NCBI GenBank assembly: GCA_963693315.1
Contig: OY856187.1
Location: 383,385,711-383,449,710, forward strand
Direction: 5' to 3'
Source of the DNA: Diogma glabrata
Taxonomy: Eukaryota > Arthropoda > Insecta > Diptera > Cylindrotomidae
Length of the DNA: 64,000 nucleotides
Shown: positions 23,813-34,955 of the stretch, in pieces
Layout: the number at the start of each line of letters is the position of its first letter
How positions within the stretch are numbered: position 1 is the stretch's first letter
Notes under the pieces: model-generated
What the model was told of the DNA's origin: nothing
The model's database searches: none
What the model saw: the letters and a program-made list of their open reading frames with translations, nothing else
Translations under genes and position numbers: made by a program

Positions 23813-25329
23813 TCATTTTAAATTCAATGTTAAATGTTATTAATGTATCGGAAATGATTTGTGTCGCAAAATTATTTTTGTGCAATGTTACCAAATCATA
23901 AACAGTTTTGTGTAACTATGGAGGTTCTTACAATTATATGCTTGATGTAAATTAATTGTCTTACATCTAAAACCCTGTATTCGAGTTTTTTCGATATTGA
24001 AATTTTTGGCTATATAATGAGCCACTGTAACTTTTTCATTCTCTTAGTTCTATTACCTTTGCATTCTGGTGAAGATTATTACAATTATCCTATTGGATTC
24101 ATCGTTTTGTGTGTGTTGATTTTGACGTTTGTCTACGATGGAGGTCAACTTTTTTGGATAGAACGTGAAAATTTCCAGAGATAAAAACAACATCATTTCT
24201 CAGTATAAAGTATCCAAAAATTTAATTTGCCTTGTTGTAATTACCGGAGGATATTAAAATATGAATATGCATGGCCAAAGGCAGGCTTTTTTGTCACAAT
24301 ATATGCTCTAAACAAGTTGTCGAGCATTACGGTATTTAACATAACCTCGAAATTCAAACGTCTAAAAATAAAATTAATAGTGTAACTTAAAACGGAGGTG
24401 CCTTAATGCTAGGACTGAATTGATATTGGTAGAACCAATAGTGTAGTCATAATCAATGGTTCCGTGTATTGAACTTAAAAACCCTCAAAAACAAAACAAA
24501 TTATTGTATGTTTGTTTGTGTCCCGTACTTTTAAATTCGTGTTAATTTATTGGAATGTTAATTTTACGATGTCCGTATTATGATGTCATAGTTTTTTGGG
24601 ATGTTTGATCAGGTGAAATCAGCGAGCAAGCCGTTAATTTGGATAGTCAAATCAACTACAGATATAATGAACAATGGCCGTAACCTTAGTTTTGGCAGGG
24701 TGAATTCTATAATATCAGTATAGTGTAATAGTGTTTGCTTTGATGGATGCATCAAACTCATAATGAATTGTGTCCGAACTTGTTTATTTGTAAAAATATC
24801 AATAACCTTGAGTCATATAATGCAATAGTTTAATAGTGGTCGTTTGTGTAATTGCTTAAACTTAAATATCAAACCGGAGGAGTTTTGCTTTGTTGATTGG
24901 AGTGTAATTAAACCTAAAAGATTCACCGTTAGTATTTGCTTTGTCCAACCAAGACCAAAAATTAAAATATTAAGCCATAAACAGATTTGCGTCCATTAAC
25001 ATCTTTAGAACGCATGTTGTTGTGGGACCTTGGTCTTAAAAGGTTTTTATGTGTTGTTGTGACACATATTGTAATGCCTACTACACATCACATTTTATTT
25101 AAAAAAAAAAAAAAAAAAATAATGTTTGCCTTGGTAAACTAATTAAAGTTAAACTTAATTCGTCAGAACTAGTAGTCAGTAAGTGTCAATGAACTTGGAT
25201 TATATAATACAATAGTGATTGTTTGGTTTAATCAAATTATAATTTAAAATTAATATATGCGGATTAAGACTGCAATTAAGAGTAATATACTTGAAATTTA
25301 ACTGTCAATGATACTTTTGTTTTGTTGTG

Positions 25330-26690
25330 GACCATCAAGAATTCATACCATATCGATATAATAGTGCAACAGTTACGTCAACAGTTTCAAATTGTAATAT
25401 TTGCATAGCAGGTTCATCATTCACAACGAAATTTTTGTACAATATTTGCCTCATCCTGGGCACTATTTGCAACGAATTGTGTTTATCTACTAATTGTTGC
25501 CTCGTATTTTCGACGCATGCAACCGTATTGGCAATTGAATCACTTTATATATCCGAATTTGTGTCTGATATTCTCCACGTTTCCAACTACATTTACGAAT
25601 TTATTCAACGATTGCTTATATCCATCATTACATTGAAGTTTCAAAATATTCAGCTGCATGTGCCAGTTGTACAACGTTTTTGCATACAAGTTTTCGCATG
25701 GTGTTTTTCATTTATTCAACTGTATTCTGTTGCCGGGTACTTTCCACGGATTCAGCTATAATTACGAAGTTATTCAACGATTCATTGCATGGTATTGTCA
25801 GCGTATCCGGATTTAATCACAGATTTATTTAACGTATTGTAGTATTGTATGTTCAACTTTTTCAACTATATGCGCAAATTGTTTCAACGATTATTTATAC
25901 AAACCGTTACACTGTTTTTTCACCGTATGCAGCTGTGTTTGCAAATTGTTCAACGAGTGTTTATGCCAACTATTGCCTGGAATTGTCAACGTATTCAACC
26001 GTGTTCACGAATTGATTTAACGTTTATCTATATAAAAGTTACTACATCATAGTTTCTACATATTCAACCGTAATTACCAATCTCTGCCGCGAATTGCAGC
26101 AGTGTATTGTCAATGTATTCATCTGTATTCAAAACTTTTCTCAACGACTATTTATCCAAATTGTTTACAAAGTTATTCAACGTTTATTGATACAAGATAT
26201 TTCATCGAACCTTCAACGTAGTCAACTGTACGTGCAAGTTTATTCAACGATTATTCCTATCAAATATTATATTGAATTTTCACCGCGATCAACTACAATT
26301 ACAAATTTAGTCACGTTTATTTATATACGAATTTATATTGTATCTACCACGTATTCAACTATAGTTATTTTTCAACATACTCTATTATACGTATTTACTA
26401 ATTCAACGACTACTAATATCCAATACTGCTGCGTACGTTACAACGTGTCCAGCTATAATTATAAATGTATTCAACTATTATTAATATCCAATACTGTTGA
26501 GTATTGGTTTTAAACGTACTTCAACTTTAATTATAATTTATTCAACGAGTATTTATATCAACTACTACTGAGTATTGGTTTTCAACGTATTTCAACGTTA
26601 ATTATAATTTATTCAACGCTTATGATAACAACTCTATTCAACTAATTGCAACTTATTCAACGTGTATTATTACAAATTGCGACCATCCAT
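25330..26690. repeat. Degenerate minisatellite inside long repeat C
   Basis: The motif ATTCAACG, usually followed by (A/T)(T/C)TTAT, recurs more than a dozen times at roughly 60-100 bp spacing. Long open frames here (for example 25327-25761) are Phe/Ile/Gln-rich products of the repeat, not genes. Copy D has a different array at the matching position. Confidence 0.65.
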
Positions 26691-26822
26691 TTGAGATCAA
26701 CGTCATCAATGCAGCAGTGCTGATGGAGGGCTGAATAAAATCTGATTGGTGGCCAGGAGGATATAACCATGGGTGAATGTAATTGATTTATTTTCCTTTT
26801 ATTCTTTTGGTATAGGGGGTGA

Positions 26823-26823
<1 letters not shown>

Positions 26824-26875
<52 letters not shown>
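26824..26875. repeat. (TG)n microsatellite
   Basis: About 26 TG units within the GT-rich block of long repeat C. The matching blocks in A, B and D are degenerate GT-rich sequence instead. Confidence 0.97.
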
Positions 26876-26877
<2 letters not shown>

Positions 26878-27145
26878 CTTAGGTGAGTGAATGAGGGGTT
26901 GAACGTGTCGAACGTGGTTCTTTCGTAGAAGGGGGTCGCCAGAGTCTCATTTTCGCACTTGTATTTGTTTCTATTTCTGATCTATTTTGAAAATTGCATA
27001 CATTTCTGCATTTGTGCTGAAGCAGCAGGTCTATAATATCTCCTACTTACGATGATTGAGACTAAGTCGAATGGCAATACAACAAATCTAGGTACGCATC
27101 CTGCTAAGCCACTCCCATTATCATCTTGAGAGGCACTTCATTACA

Positions 27146-27345
27146 CGATCTTATCCTACATTTCGGTATACCAATTGCTGGTTTAGGGCCTATGAGCCTC
27201 CCTACGGAGCTGTTTGCTAAATCATTAGCTTTTTCGTTTCCGAGATTTGCACTTTGCCCTTGTGTCCATATCAGTGATACGCTGTTCTTGAGCTCGAGAT
27301 AATTCAAGAACCTAGAACATTCTTGCACTATTTTTATATAAACTT
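27146..27345 (-). pseudogene. R1/Loa-type LINE RNase H fragment
   Basis: The minus-strand frame reads QECSRFLNYLELKNSVSLIW, then TQGQSANLGNEKANDLA and GPKPAIGIPK. This is the end of the RNase H domain of I/R1/Loa-group LINEs, where the usual PGH is TQGQ here. It is cut by the end of long repeat C at 27145 and by the ORF1 fragment at about 27345. Confidence 0.7.
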
Positions 27346-27943
27346 GATCAATTGCTTCTGGAAAACAGAGAATTAAAAAAAGTTATGCTAAATTTCCACC
27401 TTCTAGAAGGTAAAGTAGAATTAATGCGATTTGATGTGGAAATTCTAAAACAACAAAGTGTCGATGATTCCTTAATCATAACTGGCATACCTGGACGCGC
27501 TGGCGAGGATAATAAAAAGTTTGTGGCATTTTTGGCTATAGATATGAAAGTAGATGTTTTAGATCGTGTAATTATTGAAGTCAGAAGTTTGCGAGGTAAA
27601 ACAAATCCTAACAATTCCAATAAAAACTATCCAGCACCAATTTTAGTGAAATTCATACATTCTTGTTTCAAAAATCGTTTTTTGGGATAAAAAGAAAGTG
27701 GTGGGCTCAATTCATACGAATAAATACTTTCCTGATGCTGATAGTTCACATCAAATATATCTACGTAGTTTTTTGACGTCTTTCAATTCCGATCTCCTAT
27801 GGAAGGCTAAGAATTTAAGGAAAAAAAGAAACAATTATATATGGTTTGCCGATGGCAAGGTACTCGTGCGAAAAGGTGATTCAAGTAAAATAATTCATGT
27901 TCGATCGCTGAGTGATATTGATTCGCTAACCAAAAGAGCCTGA
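27340..27943 (+). pseudogene. CR1-group LINE ORF1 remnant with one frameshift
   Basis: The first frame (27340-27690) has a coiled coil (LLLENRELKKVML) and a core with DSLIITGIPGRAG, as in the ORF1 at 1.9-2.6 kb. A one-base shift near 27690 moves to a second frame (to 27943) with HQIYLRSFLTSFNSDLLWKA, RKKRNNYIWFADGKVLVRKG and RSLSDIDSLTKRA. This is the FP25K-like ORF1 layout. No ORF2 follows; Penelope-like sequence begins 120 bp later. Confidence 0.7.
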
Positions 27944-28067
27944 CTAAAGCAACATTTAAGTTTAAGGTATTTGTTTTTCCATTTAAATAATATATCATTT
28001 TTCATTTGGTTGTTTTTTATAAGTTCTGTATCTATAGTTAAAATTTATATTTTTTTGTTAGCTGAAT

Positions 28068-28782
28068 TAATTCTCCTGTTAGTGATATCAGTTTTAAATT
28101 GTTGTCGTCTTACCTATGTGAAATCTTAAAACCAAGTGGTAACACATCATTGTTTTTAAAAAATTCAGAAGACTGCAAAACTTACTTACAAAAGTTTGGC
28201 TCTCCAATGGGTTCTCCGATTAGTCCCGTTTTGGCTAATTTAGTGATGGAATACATTGAAACATCTGTACTGTCGTCCCTTACATTTTCTCCAGCCTTCT
28301 ACTATAGATATGTAGACGACATTATTACCGCAATTCCAGCACAAGAAACTGACAATTTTTTAAAACCGTTCAACGATTTTAATGAGCACATTAAATTCAC
28401 ATTGGAATTAGAAAGCAACAGTTGTTTGTCTTTTCTTGATACAAAAGTGATGAGAAACATCGATGGAAGATTATCAACAAACTGGTACCACAAAAACACC
28501 TGGTGAGGCGGATATCTAAACTATAAATCTTGTTTACCATATAACTACAAAATCAACACAATTAACATTCTGTGTGACAAAATAATTAAATTGTCCGATG
28601 AACGTTTTCATAATGAGAATTTTAAACTTTTGGTGAATACTTTGACAAATAATGGATATCCCAAAGTTTTGGTTAAAAAAACAATTAAAGGCAACATTTT
28701 TAAACACACCCAGGGTCAAGAAAACAGAATCATAAGAGATTCAGCTGAGAAATATGTATCGTTACCATATATTAAACACTAG
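28068..28782 (+). pseudogene. Penelope-like element reverse transcriptase fragment
   Basis: The plus-strand frame shows FGSPMGSPISPVLANLVMEY, then FYYRYVDDIITAIP (catalytic YVDD), EHIKFTLELE, LSFLDTKV and WYHKNT. A TGA at 28504-28506 is followed in the same frame by YLNYKSCLPYNYK and NNGYPKVLVKK. This motif order is typical of Penelope-like retroelements. The N-terminal part and the GIY-YIG endonuclease are missing. It is a broken fragment. Confidence 0.82.
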
Positions 28783-28880
28783 GGATTTTCATTTCCCGTA
28801 GAAATTCAAATCCCGGGAAGCCGGGGCAAAAAGTATTAAATTCCCGGGATCCCGGGAAATCCCGGGAAACGCTACAAAGC
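28783..28880. repeat. CCCGGG-rich palindromic cluster
   Basis: Four CCCGGGA(A/T)-type palindromes and one near copy lie within about 60 bp, in an otherwise AT-rich region (TTCCCGGGATCCCGGGAAAT). The block starts TAGGGATTTTCATTTCCCG. Some hAT-like elements have similar ends, but the partner end was not found. Confidence 0.5.
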
Positions 28881-29830
28881 TAAATTTTTTTAATTGGGTG
28901 GTAGAAAAATGTGTAAAATTAAAACAGCACAAAAAATGCGCTATTGATTTTTAAATTTTCATTATTTTTAATTAGAAAAACTTCAAAAATTAAATAAAAA
29001 AGAACACATAAAAACAAAACAAAAATAAATTCATAATACTAATTTTTAAACAATTTTTCAAAAAACTAGGTTGTCTCAATTTTGTCCGAATTTTCGTGAC
29101 GAAACGTCCATTGAACCATCCATCGGTTTCCTTCAATAAAAATTCTTTCGAGGATAGTATGCAAATTACTCATGGAATGGTCAATAGATAACACAATTAT
29201 TTATTTTGGTATATTATACTTTCTTCTTTTATTATTACTGTTCAAAAATCAAAAAGAAAACCATTAAATTCACTAACATTTATCATTAATGGATACCATA
29301 CCACACATAAACATGATATGATTGTAATAATTTTTCCAACTTTTATAATTTTATACAAAACTCAAACTACAAATTCAATTAAATTTTATTTCTTTATAAC
29401 AATATCATTTTATTATATCCTATTTCAATTTTTGGTTTTCTTTATCTTTATATAGAAAAATGGTAAGTAGACTAGTTCGTCTATGTTTGTCAAAAATGAA
29501 TTTTTTGTTTAAAGGTTAAACTTGGAATGAACATGTGTTAATTTTTTGACAAACTTATGATCTTTTTTGACGAAGAGTTACCAGAGTAAAAATTTTTTTA
29601 TTATTGTTTTCGTTGTATTTCGTTCATATTGTTTTCGGTAAGGGAAATTTATTTTTACTAAATTGTTCATTAATTTGTTTTTTAAATTCAAATTTTACAT
29701 TTGGAATTGACGTGTGTTGACGTTACAACCATGACTCCAACCATGACGTTACAACCATGACGTCATGACTCCAACGCCTGATATTCGCAAATAATGGGAA
29801 TAACTGGCTTAAGAGTCAAAAGAAAAACGT
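28881..29830. other. AT-rich DNA without recognised features
   Basis: No coding frame. A short duplication (CCATGACGTTACAACCATGACG) lies near 29728-29765. The left part may belong to the element that carries the CCCGGG cluster. Confidence 0.35.
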
Positions 29831-30080
29831 CGTCAGTAGTTTCAGACCATGAACCCTTTGAATTGCCGTTTGAAAATCTTTTGTCTGGGATCAAGGAGTC
29901 AACAGTGACTGAAGCCAAGGTGGAGGACAGATTCCAATACTCTCGAAATTCCTAGGAAATGACACTGAGTACTGAAATCTGCCACCCATCCGAACGTCAG
30001 CACCATTGAATCCTCGATGAAAACCAGTAATATACAACCTTGGAAGTGTGAACCCCAACGACGAAAACCAGACGAAAGAA

Positions 30081-30398
30081 CTACTCTACCGTACGAAATA
30101 CATCATTCCTTGATATCCTTCGCATGATGCACTCCAACACTCTTACCGTTCGTATCTTCGCATTCATACAGTACGTTTCCAATTTTTGTTCTAATTTTTG
30201 TGGGTAAGAATTTTGGAGCCAGCTTAGCAGAAAACTTTTTAGTTGCATTGTCTTAGCTAGCAGATTGTAATGGTGTTGCCTCTTCTTAAATGCTGAATTC
30301 AGATTTTGTTGCACTCGTCCTCGGAGCATGGCTAAATGATCAAAACGTTCCAATTCTTCGCTAATGTTTTCCCCAAGCGCATGAAGCGACCTCATCAA
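30081..30398 (-). pseudogene. Gypsy integrase C-terminal tail
   Basis: A 105-codon frame with a basic, helical FKKRQHHYNLLAKTMQLK segment, of the kind seen at the end of Gypsy integrases. It is separated from the catalytic part by frameshifts in 30399-30530. Confidence 0.5.
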
Positions 30399-30530
30399 AT
30401 GATATGTGTTTCTATCAGATATTGGATGTCGGTCAAATAATAGGTAATATGGTGAATACTTAGTGGCAGAATGTACTGCAGCCCGTAGTGCATAAGCAAT
30501 CCCACCAATTTGTGCATCCCATTTAGTGTG

Positions 30531-31110
30531 TTAGCCCTTCACAAAAACTCGGATTGCTGCGAGAACCGGCCTGTTCACTCTCTCTGAAGCATTGCCCTGA
30601 GGACTATAAACACCAGTCCTGATATGTTTGATACCGAAATCTGACATTAAGCTTTGGAAAGTTTTGCTAAGAAAATGTTTACCGTTGTCGTTGTGTAGAA
30701 ACTCTGGTACCCCATAGGTTAGAAACACATCGTTCTTCAGAAAAGCATTCACTTTCGGTGAAGTTGCGTTTCGAAGTGGTTTCAATAGTACAAACTTTGT
30801 AGCATGATCCAGAACAATCAGTATAACCGTATTACCAAGTGTAGAACGATGGTACGGTTCCAAAAAATCTATATAGACTCTCTGCCATGGACGTGCTGTT
30901 TCGAATTGATATTGCATCGGAGGATGCAATATCTGATTCGTGGCTTTTGTTTGTTTACATGTTTTACAGGACACAACATAGTTGTGTACCTGTGACGCCA
31001 TGCCCGGCCAATAGTAGAGATGTCGAAGTAACTCCAACGTCTTCTTTATACCCCCATGAGCAGCAGTACTATCATCATGATGTTTCTGACTCATGCTCAA
31101 AGTCATCGGT
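30531..31110 (-). pseudogene. Gypsy integrase
   Basis: A 191-codon frame holds the zinc-binding HHCC region (HGGIKKTLELLRHLYYWPGM, CKTCKQTK) and the catalytic core: VYIDFLEP (first Asp), HNDNGKHFL (second Asp) and SPQGNASERVNR (Glu). These residues look complete. The frame stops at 30531; the C-terminal tail continues out of frame at 30398-30081. Confidence 0.85.
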
Positions 31111-31369
31111 TTTGGTAATCAGAGCTTCCACACAAATACACCGTTAAGAACTGCATCAGGTCTTTGCTCAATACGAATATATAGCTTATCATCCATGACT
31201 TTAACTAAAGGAAAATCTTTAGGTGACGAATGTACTTTAGCTATCATATTCGTATACCCTTGTGCCGATAACCATCATTGTCACTAATATGATGTGTTAA
31301 TACTTCCGTAAGTTCCTCGTGTGTATCGTCATAAAGACGAGATTGTGAATCGGTGACCCTCAACATAGC

Positions 31370-31590
31370 CCCTGAATGTCTTCACACTAAGAATTGCCGC
31401 AAGACATTCAAGCTCTGAAACTGAATAGTTTCGTTGAGTTTTGTTTAATTTCTTCGACATGAAGGCTATCGGACACTCTTGACCTTCAGTATAGACCTGA
31501 TATAAAACGCTACCTACCCATGTCAGACTCGCATCGCATCTGATAAAGAATTATTTATTATAATCAGGATTGATCAACACTGGTGCTGTA
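31370..31590 (-). pseudogene. Gypsy RNase H fragment
   Basis: Continuing the RT on the minus strand, frames read IRCDASLTWVGSVLYQ, PIAFMSKKLNKTQRNYSVSE and LECLAAILSVKTFRGYVEG: the catalytic CDAS and the Glu-bearing SELECLA of Gypsy RNase H. An in-frame stop lies just before the first motif. The domain is cut short downstream. Confidence 0.7.
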
Positions 31591-31591
31591 G

Positions 31592-32480
31592 TCAGCAATT
31601 TTTTAAGTTTTCAAAAGCTAATTGGGCTTCTAGAGTCCATTTCAGCTTACCAGGACTCTTTTTCAACAAATCGGTGATCGGTGAAACAACGCTCGCGTAG
31701 TTTGGTATAAACCTTTGATACCAACCAGCCATTTCTAATAGACGACGTATCTGCTTAACATTTGATGGAGCTGGGTATTCTGCGACAGCTTTTACTTTAC
31801 CAGGATCTGTTCTCAGACCATCTTCACCAACTAAAAATCCTAAATACTTCACCTGTTTCAAGATGAGTTTACTTTTCTTGAGGTTAAAGGTTAACCCAGT
31901 CGCTCTTATCAATGAAGAAACTTTGGATAGCAATTCCATATGCTCCTGGAACGTGGAAGAGACTACCAATAGATCATCCAAATAAACGAAAACATTCTCG
32001 TGATATTGGTGTGGTATCACCTTGTGCATTAACTGACACATTGTATGGGGAGCATTGCACAATCCAAAGGGCATAACCCGGAATTGATACAATGGACGAC
32101 CAGGCACTGTGTAGGCTGTCTTGTCAAAGACAGAAATCTTGACAAAGGAATTTGCCAGAAAGCATCTTTGAGATCAATACTAGATATGTACTTCGTACTA
32201 TTTAGATGACCTAATAAGCCATCAATCAAGGGAACGACGGCTGTCTATACACAATCTGTTATTACCAGATTCCTTTTGAGTCAAGACCACCGGCGAGCAC
32301 CAAGATCTGTTGAACTCCTTGATCACGCCCATTTGAAGCATCCGGTCGAGTTCAGCATAGATCTTTAGTTGAACAGCTGGCAATGTGGGGATAATGCTTC
32401 TGTTTGGCAGGTGCGTTATCACCAACATCGATGACGTATTCAACCAAAGAAGTCTTTTCGAGCCCAGACACTTCAAATGA
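31592..32480 (-). pseudogene. Gypsy reverse transcriptase, several shifts
   Basis: Three overlapping frames carry the RT in order: SWCSPVVLTQKESGNNRLCID (32476-32222), SSIDLKDAFWQIPL (32229-32029), then MPFGLCNAPHTMCQLM, FVYLDDLLVV, LGFLVGEDGL and RFIPNYA (32107-31592). The catalytic YLDD is present. At least two frameshifts separate the pieces. Confidence 0.85.
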
Positions 32481-32744
32481 CGGGAAAGAATCCTTGATCC
32501 TCTCTAGTTCTTGTAGCTGGTCAGTGGTGAGGTTATGTGTATTACTGTTAGTTGACTCAGTACGTGTCAGCTTACTAATAAAAGAAGGAACGATACCATG
32601 TCTCCCAGAAATCTATGCCCAGGTAGAGCTCTTCTCGTAGGCCAGGGACAATATGAAACCGCATTGGTTTAGTGGAGCCATTCACCGTTATTGTAACTTC
32701 CACATACCCCATAATTTGGTTCACCATCCATTTGGCAATTTGGT

Positions 32745-32951
32745 TCACCCTTTGGCACCATCCTGTGTTCGAATAGACGAAATGTATTTGCGATATGATG
32801 TACCGGCTGATTCCAATAATTCCAAGAAATTTCTTCCAAGTATTGTGATCAAAGCTCCACTATCCAATAGTCCTGAGATTTTTTGTCCACAATCTTGATC
32901 AATAGTCGCGGCCGAGAATCTTTCGATTCTGAAGGGATGGATGAAATACAT
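32745..32951 (-). pseudogene. Gypsy aspartic protease fragment
   Basis: The minus-strand frame contains GLLDSGALITILG, the DSG active-site loop of a retroelement protease, about 100 bp after the gag frame. The flanking frame ends at a stop at 32745. Confidence 0.65.
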
Positions 32952-33054
32952 GCTCTACGAAATAATTTTCTCATTCTCCAATAATCGATGCAACGTTGAA
33001 GACGTCTGAAGTAAGTGCGGTGAGCTGATGGTAGAATAAATGTAGATGATGAAT

Positions 33055-33851
33055 TTAATCCTGTTGATTTGATGGAGGTAGATCTTTCTGAGTCCCCATG
33101 TCTCTCGTTGACGTCTTCGGGCTTGATGGATATTGAACCAAGGGTACTGTTCCCGAAACACGTACTCCCGGTCTGTAGTTTAACGATGGATGGCAGTACG
33201 AACAGTTCCTATATATTACATCAGGCTTATAGCATTTCCAACAATATAGTTTTATCTGTTTCTGAAGACAATCAGGAGCTCGGTGTCCAACTTTCCTACA
33301 TTTATAGCAAACAATTTGATCCCTTGTTATTGATGGGCCAGGTTGATTGGCACGTGCTGACATAATTAGTCCTTGTAAAATTCTCATTGGTCTGGGATCT
33401 ATAGCTTCTAAATATTGATCCGTATCTGGTTCCACTTCCACCTCGTAGTTATCCATTTGCTGCACTTCGTTAATTCTAAAATTTGATGTTCTGGTTGGGA
33501 CTGGTGTAGACCATAGTCGTTCGAACTTCTGACATTAAGTCCAACGTTGGTATGGCATAGTCCTCAACCCTCAGACCTGCTTGTTGATGATATTGCACCT
33601 TTTGCTTGTTCCGGCTGTCTTTGCTGTTGATAGATATGGAAAGCCAAATTCCGGATTGCATCAGTCATTGGTTGTATCGGTACTGGTGTTGATCTTTCTT
33701 CTGGTTCGAATGTAGGTGAATATGGTGGTGTTGATATCAAACCTGATTTCTTTTGAGAAACTGGAGGAGTTGTCAGCAACTGGATCAATTCCAAAGCGCG
33801 TGTAAGCTGGGAGGCAGCGTAGTTCCGGGTATACTGCACATCATCGCGCAT
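33055..33851 (-). pseudogene. Gypsy gag with zinc knuckles, frameshifted
   Basis: A frame at 33851-33564 (QYTRNYAASQLTRALELIQ, Pro/Thr-rich) is followed after a shift by 33465-33055. The second frame has CYKCRKVGHRAPDC (CCHC, C-x2-C-x4-H-x4-C) and a second Cys cluster, CWKC...CSYC. The N-terminal capsid part is not recognisable. Gag would package element RNA. Confidence 0.7.
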
Positions 33852-33905
33852 ACCTAATCTGTTAATCCTGCCGGTATATTAAAGAATTCAGTTAGCGAAG
33901 CCGGT

Positions 33906-34955
33906 TAATATAGTATGATGTATCGGATGCCGTAGTTGTCTTACTTCGCTATGAATACGCTGCGCTTCCTGCTCCACTATTCTATAAGATTATATAGTAA
34001 ATATGTTATTTAAATATCTTTTGCTTAACTCAGTAGAATCAAAATTGGTCTATAATTATTGGTTTCAATCTTTTGCTTGTCAGTTTTCTGGTATATTTTC
34101 GTAGGGTAAACTCGATTCCTCGTTTCTTTGAATGGTCCGTTTTTTTCTAATTGTTCCAAGTTTTTAATAATAGTTCTTTTGTTCGTGAAAAAAAATAACA
34201 GAAATAATAATAAAAATTATTGGCTATTAAATCAAATTAGGAGATTAATTGCATTTAATTTTAATAATAATTGTAATTATTTTGAAATACGTCATAAATC
34301 ACGAGATTATTGGATTTTTATTGTTTTCTCCACAATATAAATTTGTTTTATTGCTCAGATTTGATTGAAATACATAGATTTATCTTTCGTTTGCTTAGTT
34401 TGGTTATCTGTTGTTTTGTTGATGGTTTTACTACAAAACTCTTAGACTTCACATACTTATATGGCGTAAAATATCTTTAGCTATTTATTTCGAAATGGTT
34501 GAAGAAAATTTTATTTCATTTGATTATATTTTATAGTCACATTTTGATATGTAATACAAATAAAACAACTAAAGGGTTGAGGTTGTGATTTTGGCAGTAA
34601 CTAAGATCTTGCGATTAAGTTAAATTAAGTTAAGTAAAAATTTCATATATATTCAATATTCATAGAGAAATAAATTTAACTAAAAATAATCCCTTCGGCT
34701 TATGTCGAATTTTAGAAATAATCAAAATTTCGTAAAGATTCCACGCGTTTGCATCACCAACGCGAAACTACGATCTAATCATGTCTAGCAGGATTGGAAA
34801 TCTGTTGTTTTGTCAGGGGTTGATCCTACTTCGTCATCAAACGTAATCTAATTTTGTTATGTAGACTGGAGTATGATTACGTAGAGCAGTAAAGTTCCAG
34901 ATTCATATAATGTCTGTTTTCTCATAAATCACAATTTTGCTTACCACGCGTAGTT
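33906..34955. other. AT-rich DNA upstream of the dead Gypsy gag
   Basis: This would be the leader and 5' gag of the Gypsy if repeat D is its 5' LTR. No coding sequence is recognisable. On the minus strand a TGG lies a few bases inside the repeat D boundary but is not a convincing primer-binding site. Confidence 0.35.

Larger units (their letters stand above)
20326..27145 (-). repeat. Long terminal repeat copy C (left), split by a LINE
   Basis: The unit begins TGTAATAG at 20326 and ends CATTACA at 27145, so its ends are inverted (TGTAAT/ATTACA). It aligns in the same orientation with 34956-38193. Shared landmarks are CAAACCTCAAA-CAGCTGTGC, GCTGATGGAGGGCTGAA, GTCGCCAGAGTCT, TGAAGCAGCAGGT and the terminal CTTCATTACA. 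Removing the LINE leaves about 3.7 kb. As direct repeats on both sides of a minus-strand Gypsy they could be its LTRs, but no primer site or polypurine tract confirms it. Confidence 0.65.
29830..33905 (-). mobile_element. Dead Ty3/Gypsy element internal region
   Basis: Read on the minus strand the order is gag-like with two zinc knuckles, protease, reverse transcriptase, RNase H, integrase and integrase tail: the Ty3/Gypsy order. Every domain is interrupted by frameshifts or stops. The pol resembles insect Mdg3/Micropia-type elements by eye. It lies between long repeats C and D, which may be its LTRs. Confidence 0.8.

Noticed and set aside
25327..26513. Three open frames of 144, 67 and 139 codons in series, possibly a secreted or membrane protein
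   Set aside because: They follow the degenerate ATTCAACG minisatellite; the residues repeat (IQL, QRLFIQ) and there is no conserved domain.
32404..33365. Several plus-strand frames of 78-98 codons
   Set aside because: They are shadows of the minus-strand Gypsy gag-pol.
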